A stretch of DNA of 64,000 bases, taken from contig CAZOJY010000001.1 of NCBI GenBank assembly GCA_964580235.1, positions 46,665 through 110,664 on the forward strand, written 5' to 3'. This document shows, in pieces, positions 1 through 8,717 of this stretch. The notes below the pieces were generated by a model. That model searched no databases, was not told the DNA's origin, and saw nothing but the letters and a program-made list of their open reading frames with translations. The translations under genes and the position numbers were made by a program. This stretch comes from G020348385 sp964580235. Lineage in GTDB: Bacteria > Acidobacteriota > Aminicenantia > Aminicenantales > Aminicenantaceae. Within the stretch, counting starts at the first letter, position 1. Every line of letters begins with the position of its first letter.

Positions 1-2
1 TG

Positions 3-2327
3 ACCAATTATCAAGGAACTCCTGTTTACCTCCGAGATATCGCGGATGTCAAAATACTCCCGGCAATAAAACGAGGAACAGCTCTGGCAAACGGTGAAGG
101 AGAAAAAGTTGTCGGAATGGTTCTCAAGCTCTTTGGGTCCAACACGGCCAGAGTCATCCAAAATTTAGAAAAGAGAATTGCGGAGATAAGCGTGTCTCTG
201 CCGCCCGGTGTGAAAATTGTTCCCTTTTATAACCAAGCTTCTCTTGTGAAAAAATGTTTTTCTACAGTTACCACAAACCTGATCTTCGGCATTATTCTAG
301 TCATTCTGGTGCTCTTTCTTCTCATGGGAGATTTTTCCTCTGCCTTAATCGCGGTCTTCTCGCTGCCTTTTTCTGTTCTTTTCTCGTTCATCATAATGGA
401 GCGCATAAACCTCGCGGCGGATTTGATTTCATTCGGGGGGTTTGCCATAGGCATAGGCTTGATTGCGGATGCATCCATCATTTTTGTCGAAAACGCTCAC
501 CGCCATCTCCAGCTGCCTTATGAATCGAAGGCTCATGCTATAGTCTCGGCCGGAGAAGAGGTCGGGCGCCCTATCTTCTTCGCCATCGCCATTATCGTCC
601 TGGCTTTTCTCCCGATTTTTACGCTCACCGGTGTGGAAGGGATCATGTTCCGGCCAATGGGATACACTATTTCTCTTGCTTTGGCAGGTTCTCTAATTTT
701 TGCATTGATATCGGCTCCAGCGCTCTGTCATCTCTTTCTGAAGCGCAAACAGGCTGCGGCAAAAGACTCTTTTCTAATCAAACACACAAGAAAAATTTAC
801 ATTTCTTTTTTTCACCTCTGTGAAAAACATCGGAAAAAAGTTTTTTTGATAACCCTCTTGGCCTTTCTGTCTGGCCTTTTCATGGTTCCCTTTCTTGGAA
901 GAGAATACATTCCTTATCTTGAAGAGGGGACGCTTCATCTGCGCGTGACCATGGACCCGAATATCAGCCTCCAGGAAGCCATCTCCACAGCCTCCGCAAT
1001 TGAAGGCACCATAAAAGAGGTCCCGGAAGTTACCGGAGTTTTGACCCGTATCGGCCGGGGAGAGGTGGGCAGTCACGCCCACTTTGTGAATGATGCAGAA
1101 ATTCTCATCGAGCATAATCCCATTCAAAAGTGGAAATATTTCCACAGCAAAAACGAACTCATCGAAGAAATAGAGCACAGATTGGAAACCTACCCTGGAA
1201 TAAACCTCAACATGACCCAACCCATTGCCCACAATCTAGACGAGCTCATCACAGGAGTTAAAGCACAATTGGCCTTGAAAATCTACGGAGAGGACTTTGG
1301 TATCCTGAAGGAAAAATCTATCCAGATCAAAGACTTAATTACGAACATTAAGGGAGCTGCAGACGTCCAGGTAGAGCAGTTCACAGGCCAAAATCAAATC
1401 AAGATTGTCCTCCAAAGGGATAAAATCGCGCGATACGGTGTAAACATCAACGATATCCAAAAAACAATCGAGGCGGCAGTAGGCGGAATGACCCTCGGCC
1501 AGATCTATGAAGAACAAAAAAGATTCGATGTTTTCCTCAGATTTAAGTCAAAATTCAGAAAAGATACGGAACAGATCGGGAACTTGCTTATACGTATTCC
1601 TGGCAGCGCCCAGGTTCCCTTAAAACAATTGGCCTCAATCGAAGAGGTCGTCGGCCCCAGAGTGATAAACAGAGAAAAAAACAAAAGATTTATCACTATT
1701 CAATGCAATATCCGGGGAAGAGACATCGGGACTTTTGTGGATGAAGCTCAGATAAAAATTGAGGCAAACATCTCACTTCCTCCCGAATATCTGATCAAAT
1801 GGGGAGGACAGTTCGAACTCCAACAGCGGGCGAACAGGCGTTTTGCCATCATCATGCCCATCACACTGGCTCTGGTTGCTCTCATGCTGTTTACTATTTT
1901 CCGCTCTTTCAAAGAAGTTCTGATCATTCTGATAAACATTCCTTTAGCTTTGATAGGCAGCATTTTAGCTCTGAAAATCTCTGGACTCTACTTGAGTGTG
2001 CCTGCTTCTATCGGCTTCATTGCCATCTTCGGAATTGCTTTAGAAAACGGGTTGGTTCTTCTCTCTGCTTTTCACCGCTATCTTAAGCAAGGGATGACGC
2101 TTAAAAAAGCGATCAATGAAGGAGTTAATGTCAAACTCAGGCCGGTGTTGATGACAGCCTTTACAACAATTTTTGGTATTCTCCCGCTTCTATTGGCCAA
2201 GGGGCCAGGAGCCGAAATCCAAAGGCCATTGGCAACCGTGGTGGTCGGAGGGCTTTTTACATCTACCCTTGTCACGCTGATCGTGCTTCCCCTCATTTTC
2301 CAGACGCTTAAAAAAGAAAAAAATTAA
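3..2327 (+). CDS. Heavy-metal efflux RND transporter (CzcA/CusA-like), 5'-truncated
   Basis: Inner-membrane proton-driven pump of the HME branch of the RND family, which exports metal cations or similar substrates through a tripartite complex. The frame is open from the window edge, so the start lies upstream; 774 residues are visible, roughly the last three quarters of a usual 1030-residue pump. Visible signs are the hydrophobic bundle TM2-TM6 with the segment IADASIIFVENAHR (TM4, with the Asp and Glu of the proton relay), a large periplasmic domain, and a second bundle ending in GGLFTSTLVTLIVLPL. A GDSL lipoprotein follows after 2 bp, so the two are co-transcribed. The adaptor and outer-membrane partners must lie outside the window. 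The metal cannot be told from sequence; a multidrug role is less likely because of the CusA-like TM4. Confidence 0.9.
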   Translation, partial: TNYQGTPVYLRDIADVKILPAIKRGTALANGEGEKVVGMVLKLFGSNTARVIQNLEKRIAEISVSLPPGVKIVPFYNQASLVKKCFSTVTTNLIFGIILVILVLFLLMGDFSSALIAVFSLPFSVLFSFIIMERINLAADLISFGGFAIGIGLIADASIIFVENAHRHLQLPYESKAHAIVSAGEEVGRPIFFAIAIIVLAFLPIFTLTGVEGIMFRPMGYTISLALAGSLIFALISAPALCHLFLKRKQAAAKDSFLIKHTRKIYISFFHLCEKHRKKVFLITLLAFLSGLFMVPFLGREYIPYLEEGTLHLRVTMDPNISLQEAISTASAIEGTIKEVPEVTGVLTRIGRGEVGSHAHFVNDAEILIEHNPIQKWKYFHSKNELIEEIEHRLETYPGINLNMTQPIAHNLDELITGVKAQLALKIYGEDFGILKEKSIQIKDLITNIKGAADVQVEQFTGQNQIKIVLQRDKIARYGVNINDIQKTIEAAVGGMTLGQIYEEQKRFDVFLRFKSKFRKDTEQIGNLLIRIPGSAQVPLKQLASIEEVVGPRVINREKNKRFITIQCNIRGRDIGTFVDEAQIKIEANISLPPEYLIKWGGQFELQQRANRRFAIIMPITLALVALMLFTIFRSFKEVLIILINIPLALIGSILALKISGLYLSVPASIGFIAIFGIALENGLVLLSAFHRYLKQGMTLKKAINEGVNVKLRPVLMTAFTTIFGILPLLLAKGPGAEIQRPLATVVVGGLFTSTLVTLIVLPLIFQTLKKEKN

Positions 2328-2329
2328 AC

Positions 2330-3016
2330 GTGTTTAAAACCACTTCGTTTCGAACAATCACCATACTGATTTTTCTTTTTTTTGTCTTCCTGACTTCCTG
2401 CACATCCCCTCCTAGTGGCTACATCATCCTCTGTGCCGGAGACAGTATCACCGAAATCGGTTATCCCAAATATCTGAAACCCCTTCTCAGGGAAAAAGGC
2501 ATCCGGGCAAAGGTCGTGAATCAAGGCAGAAGCGGTTTTAACTCAAAAGAATATCTGGTTTTCCTCAAAAAAAAAAGAACGGTATTAGCCGAAAACCATC
2601 CGGATTTTATTTGTCTTCAACTGGGAACTAACGATGTCCGGACAGACCATGACCACATATCGGCCAATGATTTCTACACCAATATGAAAGAAATCATTCG
2701 CCTTTTTCGGGCTTTTAAATCAAGATCAGGGAAAAAAACCCATATCCTTCTCGCAACTATCCCGCCGGTCCCCGATAACTCTTCCTTTCCCTTTGCTTCC
2801 GCATCAACCACACGGGTTGAACAGGAAATAAATCCCATCATCCAAAAACTGGCTTCGGAAGAAAAAATACACTTAGTCGACAATCATTCTATTTTCTTCC
2901 GCCTCCCCCAACTCCTTCCAGAAGTCCACCCGTCCAACCAGGGATATGAAGCGATGGCCAAAAACTGGTACGAAGCCCTCAAAAAGCAGGGCATGAAGCC
3001 CGCGGGAAAAACTTGA
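2330..3016 (+). CDS. GDSL/SGNH-family lipoprotein hydrolase
   Basis: Predicted exported esterase or lipase of the SGNH superfamily, 228 aa. The first 25 residues form a lipoprotein signal ending in the lipobox LTSC, so the enzyme should be lipid-anchored on the periplasmic side. The block I motif is CAGDSITE (nucleophile Ser), block III is GTNDVR (oxyanion Asn), and block V is EVHPSNQGYEAM (catalytic Asp/His position, here Glu-Val-His). The GTG start lies 2 bp after the RND pump stop. The substrate is unknown; acyl or acetyl esters of lipids or surface sugars are typical for the family. The stop codon overlaps the -35 box of the next promoter, so the operon probably ends here. Confidence 0.82.
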   Translation: MFKTTSFRTITILIFLFFVFLTSCTSPPSGYIILCAGDSITEIGYPKYLKPLLREKGIRAKVVNQGRSGFNSKEYLVFLKKKRTVLAENHPDFICLQLGTNDVRTDHDHISANDFYTNMKEIIRLFRAFKSRSGKKTHILLATIPPVPDNSSFPFASASTTRVEQEINPIIQKLASEEKIHLVDNHSIFFRLPQLLPEVHPSNQGYEAMAKNWYEALKKQGMKPAGKT

Positions 3017-3041
3017 TATTTTCACACGGAAATGGTATTAT
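3013..3041 (+). promoter_or_regulatory. Sigma-70 promoter for the hfq-like/pdxA/xth unit
   Basis: TTGATA at 3013-3018, a 17-bp spacer and TATTAT at 3036-3041. Transcription would start near 3048, giving a leader of about 50 nt with a GGAG ribosome site 7 nt before the ATG at 3098. Confidence 0.6.
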
Positions 3042-3097
3042 AATAAAAAAAGATATTCTTCATCTTTTACTCTCAGCCTAACGCATGGAGTACAATT

Positions 3098-3424
3098 ATG
3101 AACAGGAAACTTATCCGACCGAGCCTTACTGATTATAAAGAAAAGATGAGCAAAGATTCCGCCAAAAAAAAGCATCATCCTTCCTACGATACCCATGCCG
3201 AAAATTATTATTACCTCAAACAGATGAACAAAAAAACGCGCATGGCAGTTGTGCTTATCGAAGGAGAAACCGTGGAAGGATACATCGAGTGGTATGATAA
3301 AAACTGCATCAAGCTCAACAGAGATCAAAACCCGAACCTATTGCTCTACAAACGTTGCATCAAATACATGTACAAGCTCGAAGATAAAAAGACCCCTAGT
3401 AAATCCCCAAAAAAGAAAAAATGA
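3098..3424 (+). CDS. hfq: Hfq-like Sm-fold RNA-binding protein (divergent)
   Basis: Probable RNA chaperone of 108 aa. Residues about 45-95 match the Hfq Sm fold: a short helix (YYYLKQMNKK), an Sm1 part (VVLIEGETVEGYIEWYDKN) and an Sm2-like part (NLLLYKRCIKYMYK), where YKRCI occupies the place of the usual YKHAI. Family knowledge: Hfq rings pair small RNAs with mRNA. The protein is unusual in having a 40-residue basic N-terminal extension and a lysine-rich tail, whereas classical Hfq starts directly at the helix. The gene has its own promoter and overlaps pdxA by ATGA, whereas in many proteobacteria hfq sits beside miaA and hflX. Lsm-type function is likely; whether it serves sRNAs is not shown. 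Confidence 0.72.
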   Translation: MNRKLIRPSLTDYKEKMSKDSAKKKHHPSYDTHAENYYYLKQMNKKTRMAVVLIEGETVEGYIEWYDKNCIKLNRDQNPNLLLYKRCIKYMYKLEDKKTPSKSPKKKK

Positions 3425-4374
3425 CCCTTCCCAGGATTGGCATCACTCTTGGAGATCCCGGAGGTGTCGGTCCTGAAGTCACACTCAAATCTCTTTTTGC
3501 CACCACGCTCCTTCCCCGGGCCCGTTATGTCCTGTTTGGATCGCAAGCTGTTATCGACAAGGAACGAGAGACGCTGAATTTCGATCCATCCTTCTCCCAC
3601 AATTGCATCTCTTTGCATGAAACCGAATATTTATCGCCGCAGGTTAAGAAGGGAAAGCCGACACCACAGAACGGAAAGGTTTCCTTCCGCTATTTCGAGA
3701 GGGCTGTCCGCGAGGCCCGGGAGGGAAACTTGCAGGCTATTGTCACAGCTCCCATATCCAAACAATCCTGGAATCTTGCGGGGATTCCTTGGGCCGGTCA
3801 TACCCATTATCTCAGCCATTATTACCCTGAAGCAATTATGTTTTTCTGGTCGGAAACCCTGAAGGTGGCTCTCTTCACACATCACCTTTCTTTGAAGCAA
3901 GCTCTCGCAAAGATCGAAGAAAAAACATTGTTTGCATTTCTGCTGCGCCTTTACGAAAATCTAAAAAAAATCCAATCTCAAGACTTCAAGTTCCTTGTCT
4001 CCGGGTTGAATCCTCACGCTGGAGAACAGGGCCTGATGGGCACAGAAGAAAACGAACAGATCATTCCAGCGATCAAAAAAGCCCAAATAAAAGGGATTCC
4101 AGTGAGCGGACCTTTTCCCCCAGATGTTGTTTTTCGGGACGTTGTGAATAAACCAGATAAAATCGTGATCGCCTTATATCATGACCAGGGCCTTATCCCA
4201 TTTAAGCTTCTCGCATTTAACCGTGGCGTCAACCTGACTCTCGGCCTTCCTTTTGTTCGGACATCCCCTGATCACGGGACGGCTTTTAATATCGCAGGAA
4301 AGGGAATAGCCGATCCGATGAGCATGAGAGAAGCCGTACGCCTTGCCCATCGATTCGCTTCAATAATAAGTTAG
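3421..4374 (+). CDS. pdxA: 4-hydroxythreonine-4-phosphate dehydrogenase
   Basis: NAD-dependent enzyme that oxidises 4-phosphohydroxy-L-threonine in the DXP-dependent route to pyridoxal phosphate. The 317 aa length is normal. The N terminus GITLGDPGGVGPEV is characteristic, and the metal-binding histidines lie in GHTHYL, in the YHDQGLIPFK segment and in SPDHGTAFNIAGKG near the C terminus. The ATG overlaps the Hfq-like gene (ATGA), and xth follows 1 bp after the stop. No pdxJ is present in the window, so the rest of the pathway lies elsewhere. Confidence 0.95.
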   Translation: MTLPRIGITLGDPGGVGPEVTLKSLFATTLLPRARYVLFGSQAVIDKERETLNFDPSFSHNCISLHETEYLSPQVKKGKPTPQNGKVSFRYFERAVREAREGNLQAIVTAPISKQSWNLAGIPWAGHTHYLSHYYPEAIMFFWSETLKVALFTHHLSLKQALAKIEEKTLFAFLLRLYENLKKIQSQDFKFLVSGLNPHAGEQGLMGTEENEQIIPAIKKAQIKGIPVSGPFPPDVVFRDVVNKPDKIVIALYHDQGLIPFKLLAFNRGVNLTLGLPFVRTSPDHGTAFNIAGKGIADPMSMREAVRLAHRFASIIS

Positions 4375-4375
4375 G

Positions 4376-5167
4376 ATGAAAATCTGCACGTTTAACGTCA
4401 ATTCTATCCGCGTCAGAACAGATTTGATCAGGGAATGGTTAAATCACCGGAACCATGACGTGGATGTATTGTGTTTTCAGGAACTCAAGACCATCGAAGA
4501 GAATTTTCCTTCCGAAGATTTTAAAAAAATGGGCTTTTCGTGTGCCGTGTTCGGACAAAAAGCCTACAACGGGGTTGCCATCTGCTCCCGCCTGCCAATG
4601 GAACACAGCCGGAAAGGTTTTGAAGATCCGCAGTGGGATGAACAAAGGAGGCTCATCACAGCAAAAATAAAAGGCATCCATATCCTCAATGTTTATGCCC
4701 CTCACGGCGGTTTAAAAGGCGAAGAAAAACATAACTACAAAAGGAATTGGTATAAAAAACTCATCTCTCACCTCCAAGATTCGTACTCGCCAAAGGATCC
4801 TCTCCTTGTCGTTGGGGATTTAAACGTCGCGAGGGCAAACCTGGACGTATTCGATCCGGAGGCTCTCGATGGGGCTATCGGCACGTTGCCCGAAGAGCGG
4901 GAATCACTCCAGAATCTCCTTGACTGGGGATTGACAGATATCTTTCGGCATCTCTACCCGGACAGTATCCAATTCACATGGTGGGATTATATCGGCGGAG
5001 CTATATGGAAAAATGAAGGGATGAGAATCGATTACATCCTATGCACAGAACGCCTTAGAACCAAGATAAGGGATGTGGAAGTGGACCTCTGGCCTCGGCG
5101 TCGGCGGGCCCCAAAACCTTCGGATCATGCCCCTGTGATCGTGACCTGGGATGTTCCTGGAAAATAA
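4376..5167 (+). CDS. xth: Exodeoxyribonuclease III / AP endonuclease
   Basis: Mg-dependent AP endonuclease and 3'-exonuclease of base excision repair, 263 aa. The EEP-fold motifs are all present: CFQELKT (metal-binding Glu), NVYAPHGG, VVGDLNVAR (catalytic Asp-Asn), RIDYILCTERL and the final PSDHAPVIVTW (catalytic Asp-His). The length matches the ExoA/XthA family. It is the last gene of the hfq-pdxA unit, with 1 bp between pdxA stop and ATG. It ends tail-to-tail with smpB after 1 bp, leaving no room for a separate terminator between the two. Confidence 0.95.
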   Translation: MKICTFNVNSIRVRTDLIREWLNHRNHDVDVLCFQELKTIEENFPSEDFKKMGFSCAVFGQKAYNGVAICSRLPMEHSRKGFEDPQWDEQRRLITAKIKGIHILNVYAPHGGLKGEEKHNYKRNWYKKLISHLQDSYSPKDPLLVVGDLNVARANLDVFDPEALDGAIGTLPEERESLQNLLDWGLTDIFRHLYPDSIQFTWWDYIGGAIWKNEGMRIDYILCTERLRTKIRDVEVDLWPRRRRAPKPSDHAPVIVTWDVPGK

Positions 5168-5168
5168 C

Positions 5169-5651
5169 TCAGCGCCAGCGTTTAAGCTCGGCCCTTAACT
5201 CCCGCTCGAGGTCCCTTTCCTTGATAACCTCTTTTTTCTGGTAGGCCCTCTTTCCTTTGGCCAAGGAAATCTCCACTTTTACCTTTCCTTTGGCATTGAT
5301 CAAGATTTTTATAGGAACAAGAGTCAAACCCTTTTCCTTGATCTTTCCGGTCAAACGCTTAATCTCGCGATGATGGAGGAGAAGCTTCCGCTCCCTTCTG
5401 GGCTCATGATTGAACCGGTTAGCGGCTTCATAGGGGCTGATATGACAATTCAAAAGAAAAACCTCCCCCTTCTTCACTTCCGCATAGCTTTCTTTCAGAC
5501 TGATCCGTCCCTCTCGAATGGATTTGACCTCGCTCCCAAGAAGAGAAATTCCCGCTTCAAACGTTTCCAGGAGTTCGTAGTTAAAAAAGGCTTTCTTATT
5601 TTTGGCAATAATTTTAGTATGCAGCGTTTTTCCCCTAACAGGGGTCTCCAT
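5169..5651 (-). CDS. smpB: SsrA-binding protein SmpB
   Basis: Binds tmRNA and delivers it to stalled ribosomes for trans-translation. The 160 aa protein has the SmpB beta-barrel with the signatures IIAKNKKAFFNYEL, GISLLGSEVKSIREGRISLKES near the middle and a basic C-terminal tail (KGKRAYQKKEVIKERD) that enters the mRNA channel. The start ATG gives about 11 residues before the conserved IIAKNKKA, and no good ribosome site precedes it, so a start a few codons further in is possible. It lies 61 bp after carD and probably shares its promoter. The ssrA gene was not seen in the window. Confidence 0.94.
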   Translation of the reverse strand: METPVRGKTLHTKIIAKNKKAFFNYELLETFEAGISLLGSEVKSIREGRISLKESYAEVKKGEVFLLNCHISPYEAANRFNHEPRRERKLLLHHREIKRLTGKIKEKGLTLVPIKILINAKGKVKVEISLAKGKRAYQKKEVIKERDLERELRAELKRWR

Positions 5652-5712
5652 CCCGAAAAGAGGGGCATGACGGAGACAATACTCCTCGGACAGAAGAAAA
5701 TTAAGAATAAGA

Positions 5713-6231
5713 TTAGGAATCTACGTGAGCGGTCCCGTCTTTGAAACAACTGGAAAGCATTGCCAGTACTTGATCCTCGATCTCTTCAAACGGACTGCAT
5801 GAAACCTCAGAAATCTCCGTAACAACCAGTTTTTTCGCCTTTTCCATCATCTTTTTCTCACGGAAGGACAAGGGTTTAATCAGCTGGAGATAGTACAGGC
5901 TCTTTAGGACAAGGGCCATATCCTGGATGGTCCCGGATTTCATTAAATCGACATGTTCTTTGTATCTTCCTTTCCAGTTCATGGTTACATCAACTCCGCC
6001 ATTCCGGATAAAATCAAAGATATCCTGGATGGAGTCTTCTGAGATAGGCTTGCGGATCCCGATTTCTTCAGTGTTGGAGGACGGGACTAATACGAGCGTG
6101 TTGTTGGCCAAGATTCTAACATGGTAGATCTGGAAGTCTTGTCCGAAATAATTTTCTTCCTGGATGTTCTCTATGATTCCGAGCCCCTGATTGGGATAAA
6201 TTACCTTATCGCCAATCTTTAATGCGTTCAT
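5713..6231 (-). CDS. carD: CarD-family RNA polymerase-binding regulator
   Basis: CarD/CdnL proteins bind the RNA polymerase beta subunit and stabilise the open complex, largely at rRNA and growth-related promoters. The 172 aa protein has the N-terminal Tudor-like RID domain (KIGDKVIYPNQGLGIIENI) and a helical C-terminal domain with the conserved W in NWKGRYKEH and SLYYLQLIKPLSFREKKMMEKAK. It is transcribed divergently from rpmH from a very strong sigma-70 promoter, with a predicted 5' leader of only about 5 nt, so translation is probably leaderless. Homologues of this length occur in Myxococcus, Mycobacterium and many other phyla. Confidence 0.92.
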   Translation of the reverse strand: MNALKIGDKVIYPNQGLGIIENIQEENYFGQDFQIYHVRILANNTLVLVPSSNTEEIGIRKPISEDSIQDIFDFIRNGGVDVTMNWKGRYKEHVDLMKSGTIQDMALVLKSLYYLQLIKPLSFREKKMMEKAKKLVVTEISEVSCSPFEEIEDQVLAMLSSCFKDGTAHVDS

Positions 6232-6242
6232 GGTGCTTGAGT

Positions 6243-6271
6243 ATTATAGGTAATAATTCCTAAAGAGTCAA
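6243..6271 (-). promoter_or_regulatory. Consensus sigma-70 promoter of carD
   Basis: On the minus strand TTGACT (6266-6271), a 17-bp spacer and TATAAT (6243-6248). The expected transcription start, about 7 nt past the -10 box, is only about 5 nt before the carD ATG at 6231, and no Shine-Dalgarno sequence is present. Confidence 0.75.
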
Positions 6272-6304
6272 ATCGTGGCCCACGCCGGATTCATGCTTTT
6301 TCGC

Positions 6305-6333
6305 TTGACAGATCAGAATAGGTTTATTAACAT
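6305..6333 (+). promoter_or_regulatory. Sigma-70 promoter of the rpmH operon
   Basis: TTGACA at 6305-6310, a 17-bp spacer and TAACAT at 6328-6333. It drives rpmH-rnpA-yidD-yidC-khpB and faces away from the carD promoter, so the two -35 boxes lie 33 bp apart in a shared 134-bp region. Confidence 0.7.
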
Positions 6334-6365
6334 ACTGTTTTCAAACAAGAAAGACTGATCAGAAG

Positions 6366-6500
6366 ATGAAAAGAACGTTTCAACCCAATAGGAGAAAACG
6401 AAAGAAGAATCATGGTTTCCTCGTGCGAATGAGAAGAAAAGGTGGTCAGCATATCATCAAGAACCGCAGGCGCAAGGGCAGAAAAAAACTTGCCGTTTGA
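6366..6500 (+). CDS. rpmH: 50S ribosomal protein L34
   Basis: Small basic large-subunit protein of 44 residues beginning [20 protein letters not shown] and ending [11 protein letters not shown], the near-invariant L34 pattern. It heads the rpmH-rnpA-yidD-yidC-khpB block conserved near many bacterial origins. Its TGA shares a base with the ATG of rnpA. The ribosome site is weak (AGAAG directly before the start), with a short leader from the promoter at 6305-6333. Confidence 0.97.
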   Translation: MKRTFQPNRRKRKKNHGFLVRMRRKGGQHIIKNRRRKGRKKLAV

Positions 6501-6841
6501 TGGATGAAAACTTCACGTCACTGGAAAGAATAAGAAAGAAAAAAGATTTTTTGCATCTTTATAAAAAGGGCAAGCGTTACAGAGGAAAATATTTCGTCCT
6601 TATTTACCTCTCCAACGAGTTCACTTTTTCCAGAGTGGCAGTCGTGGCCAGCAAAAAACTTGGAAATGCCGTCCAAAGGAACAGGACAAAAAGGTGGTTA
6701 CGGACTCTCTTCCGGAGGAATAAAAGATTGATCGAGAATCCATTCGACTTAATATTCATCCCTCGTAAAGAAATACACAAGGCAAAATGGAAGAGTCTCG
6801 TAGCCGAATGCCGGGCGGCTTTTAAATTCATAAACCATTGA
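6500..6841 (+). CDS. rnpA: Ribonuclease P protein component
   Basis: Protein subunit of RNase P, which helps the catalytic RNA cleave tRNA 5' leaders. It has 113 aa with the central signature [22 protein letters not shown] (the RNR motif: R-N-R-x-K-R) and the N-terminal [17 protein letters not shown]. The ATG at 6500 overlaps the rpmH stop by one base; a TTG at 6497 is an in-frame alternative. The RNA subunit gene rnpB was not found in the window. Confidence 0.95.
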   Translation: MDENFTSLERIRKKKDFLHLYKKGKRYRGKYFVLIYLSNEFTFSRVAVVASKKLGNAVQRNRTKRWLRTLFRRNKRLIENPFDLIFIPRKEIHKAKWKSLVAECRAAFKFINH

Positions 6842-6852
6842 AGTTAGCCCTG

Positions 6853-7062
6853 ATGAAAAAGATTATTCTATTTTTAATCCGCGGATACAGATCCGTTTTA
6901 TCTCCGATTTTGGGCCGGCACTGCCGTTTTCACCCGACCTGTTCAATTTACACATATGAGGCCATCGAAAAGTATGGCTTACTCAAGGGAATGATTTTAG
7001 GAACCAAGCGACTCCTCCGCTGTCATCCTTTCCATCCCGGAGGAGTAGATCCAGTTCCTTGA
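6853..7062 (+). CDS. yidD: Membrane protein insertion efficiency factor YidD
   Basis: Small inner-surface protein that assists YidC-dependent membrane insertion. From the ATG it has 69 aa with the YidD pattern [31 protein letters not shown] and [17 protein letters not shown], including the three conserved cysteines. A TTG at 6838 overlapping the rnpA stop is an in-frame alternative, but the ATG gives the family's usual MKK start. It is placed between rnpA and yidC, its standard neighbours. Confidence 0.93.
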   Translation: MKKIILFLIRGYRSVLSPILGRHCRFHPTCSIYTYEAIEKYGLLKGMILGTKRLLRCHPFHPGGVDPVP

Positions 7063-7073
7063 AGGACCTACCC

Positions 7074-8717
7074 ATGGAAAAAAGATTATTATTGGCCATC
7101 GTCTTATCCTTCGCCGTGCTGTTTCTTTATTCGCTTGTTTTTGTGAAAAAAGAGCCTCCTCAACAGCCAGTTTCCACACCTGCCGCTGCACTTGAAAATC
7201 CACCGGAACAAAAACCCGCGGTAAAGCAGCCGGTGGAACGAGAGGAAACTCCAACAGAGCAAGATTTTCAATCTGCTGCTGCTGATACTGAGGAGGAGAT
7301 TGTTGTGGACACCCTCTTGTACAGGGCCGTTTGGATCAACAGAGGGGCGCAACTCAAAAGCTGGAAGCTGAAAACATACAAAAACGATAATGGAGAAAAT
7401 CTTGAATTGATTTCATCGCATTCTGCTGAATTGGGCCGATATCCCTTCCTCCTGCTCACAGAAGATGCCGACTTCGATAACACCATCAACCACGCCTTGT
7501 TTGAATTCTCCAGCAACCAATTGGAATTGATGGAGGGAGAGGAAGGGACGTTGCGTTTTGAATACGGGACCGAAACAGGAACGAAAATCGAGAAGATTTT
7601 TACTTTTTACGGGGACACCTACAATTTAGGAATTCAGATAAATGTCTGGAAAAACGGACAGAAAATTGCCCCCCGGATCATCTGGGGACCGAGTTTTGGC
7701 AACCTCACCGCCCAGGAGTTAAAAAAGCGTATCGGAGGCGGAGGGGCCGGAGTGACCGTTTATGCCGGCAACAAGGTTCAACGGCACAATGAGGGGAAAT
7801 ACAAGCTGGAAAACAGTCTCTACAACTTTGCCGACTGGGTGGCCTACGACAGCAACTATTTCGCTGTTCTGTTTCTCGCTCCTCCGCAGAAAATGAGCGC
7901 AGCTTTCGTAAAAGAAGATATCAACCAAATTCCCTATTTTTTTCTCACTTTGGATCTTCCGGAAAAAGCTTATATCGGCCCCAAGGATGCTGACAAATTA
8001 ACGGAGCTCGGAAAGGATACAAAAAAAATTATCCGGTTCGGTTTGTTTGGATGGATGGCCGAAATTCTACACAGGGCGATCAAATACATCCATGCGGCCG
8101 TTCCCAACTGGGGATTTTCCATTATCATTCTGACGCTCATCATCAAAATTTTGTTTTTCCCGCTGACCTACAGCAGCACCAAATCCATGGCCAAAATGCA
8201 GGAGTTGCAGCCCAAAATGAAAGCTATAAAGTCAAAATATAAAAAGGCCAAAAAGGACATTGCCCAGCGGCGCAAAATGAACGAAGAGATCATGAAACTT
8301 TACAAAGAGCACGGGGTGAATCCGGCCGGGGGATGCCTTCCGATGCTCATCCAGCTTCCGATCTTTTGGGGGTTCTTCCGGATGCTGGCGATATCCTTGG
8401 AATTCCGGCAGAGCCCCTTCATTTTTTGGATCAAAGACCTTTCCGTGCATGATCCCGTTTATGTAACCCCTATCCTGATGGGAATCACCCAGTATGTCAG
8501 CCAAAAAATGACCCCAACTTCTGCTGATCCCTCCCAGCAGAAAATGATGATGATCATGCCGGTAGTGATGACCATTTTCTTCATGAATTTCTCGAGTGGG
8601 CTTGTCCTCTACTGGCTTACAAACAATGCCCTTCAAATCGGCCAGCAGTACATCATGAACCGGCTTCGAAAAAAACAAAAGAGTGAATCACATGGAAAAA
8701 AAAGAAGAAAAAAATGA
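7074..8717 (+). CDS. yidC: Membrane protein insertase YidC
   Basis: Inserts and folds inner-membrane proteins, with or without SecYEG. From the ATG it has 547 aa in the long diderm form: an N-terminal TM (RLLLAIVLSFAVLFLYSLVF), a Pro/Gln-rich linker, a periplasmic beta-sandwich domain (about 75-330), then the conserved five-TM core containing NWGFSIIILTLIIKILFFPLTY and GGCLPMLIQLPIFWGFF, with a basic tail. A TTG at 7059 overlaps yidD and is an alternative start. The large periplasmic domain supports an outer-membrane organism. khpB overlaps its 3' end. Confidence 0.96.
   Translation: MEKRLLLAIVLSFAVLFLYSLVFVKKEPPQQPVSTPAAALENPPEQKPAVKQPVEREETPTEQDFQSAAADTEEEIVVDTLLYRAVWINRGAQLKSWKLKTYKNDNGENLELISSHSAELGRYPFLLLTEDADFDNTINHALFEFSSNQLELMEGEEGTLRFEYGTETGTKIEKIFTFYGDTYNLGIQINVWKNGQKIAPRIIWGPSFGNLTAQELKKRIGGGGAGVTVYAGNKVQRHNEGKYKLENSLYNFADWVAYDSNYFAVLFLAPPQKMSAAFVKEDINQIPYFFLTLDLPEKAYIGPKDADKLTELGKDTKKIIRFGLFGWMAEILHRAIKYIHAAVPNWGFSIIILTLIIKILFFPLTYSSTKSMAKMQELQPKMKAIKSKYKKAKKDIAQRRKMNEEIMKLYKEHGVNPAGGCLPMLIQLPIFWGFFRMLAISLEFRQSPFIFWIKDLSVHDPVYVTPILMGITQYVSQKMTPTSADPSQQKMMMIMPVVMTIFFMNFSSGLVLYWLTNNALQIGQQYIMNRLRKKQKSESHGKKRRKK

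Noticed and set aside
774..1232. 152-aa minus-strand frame inside the RND pump
   Set aside because: Shadow of the pump's periplasmic domain.
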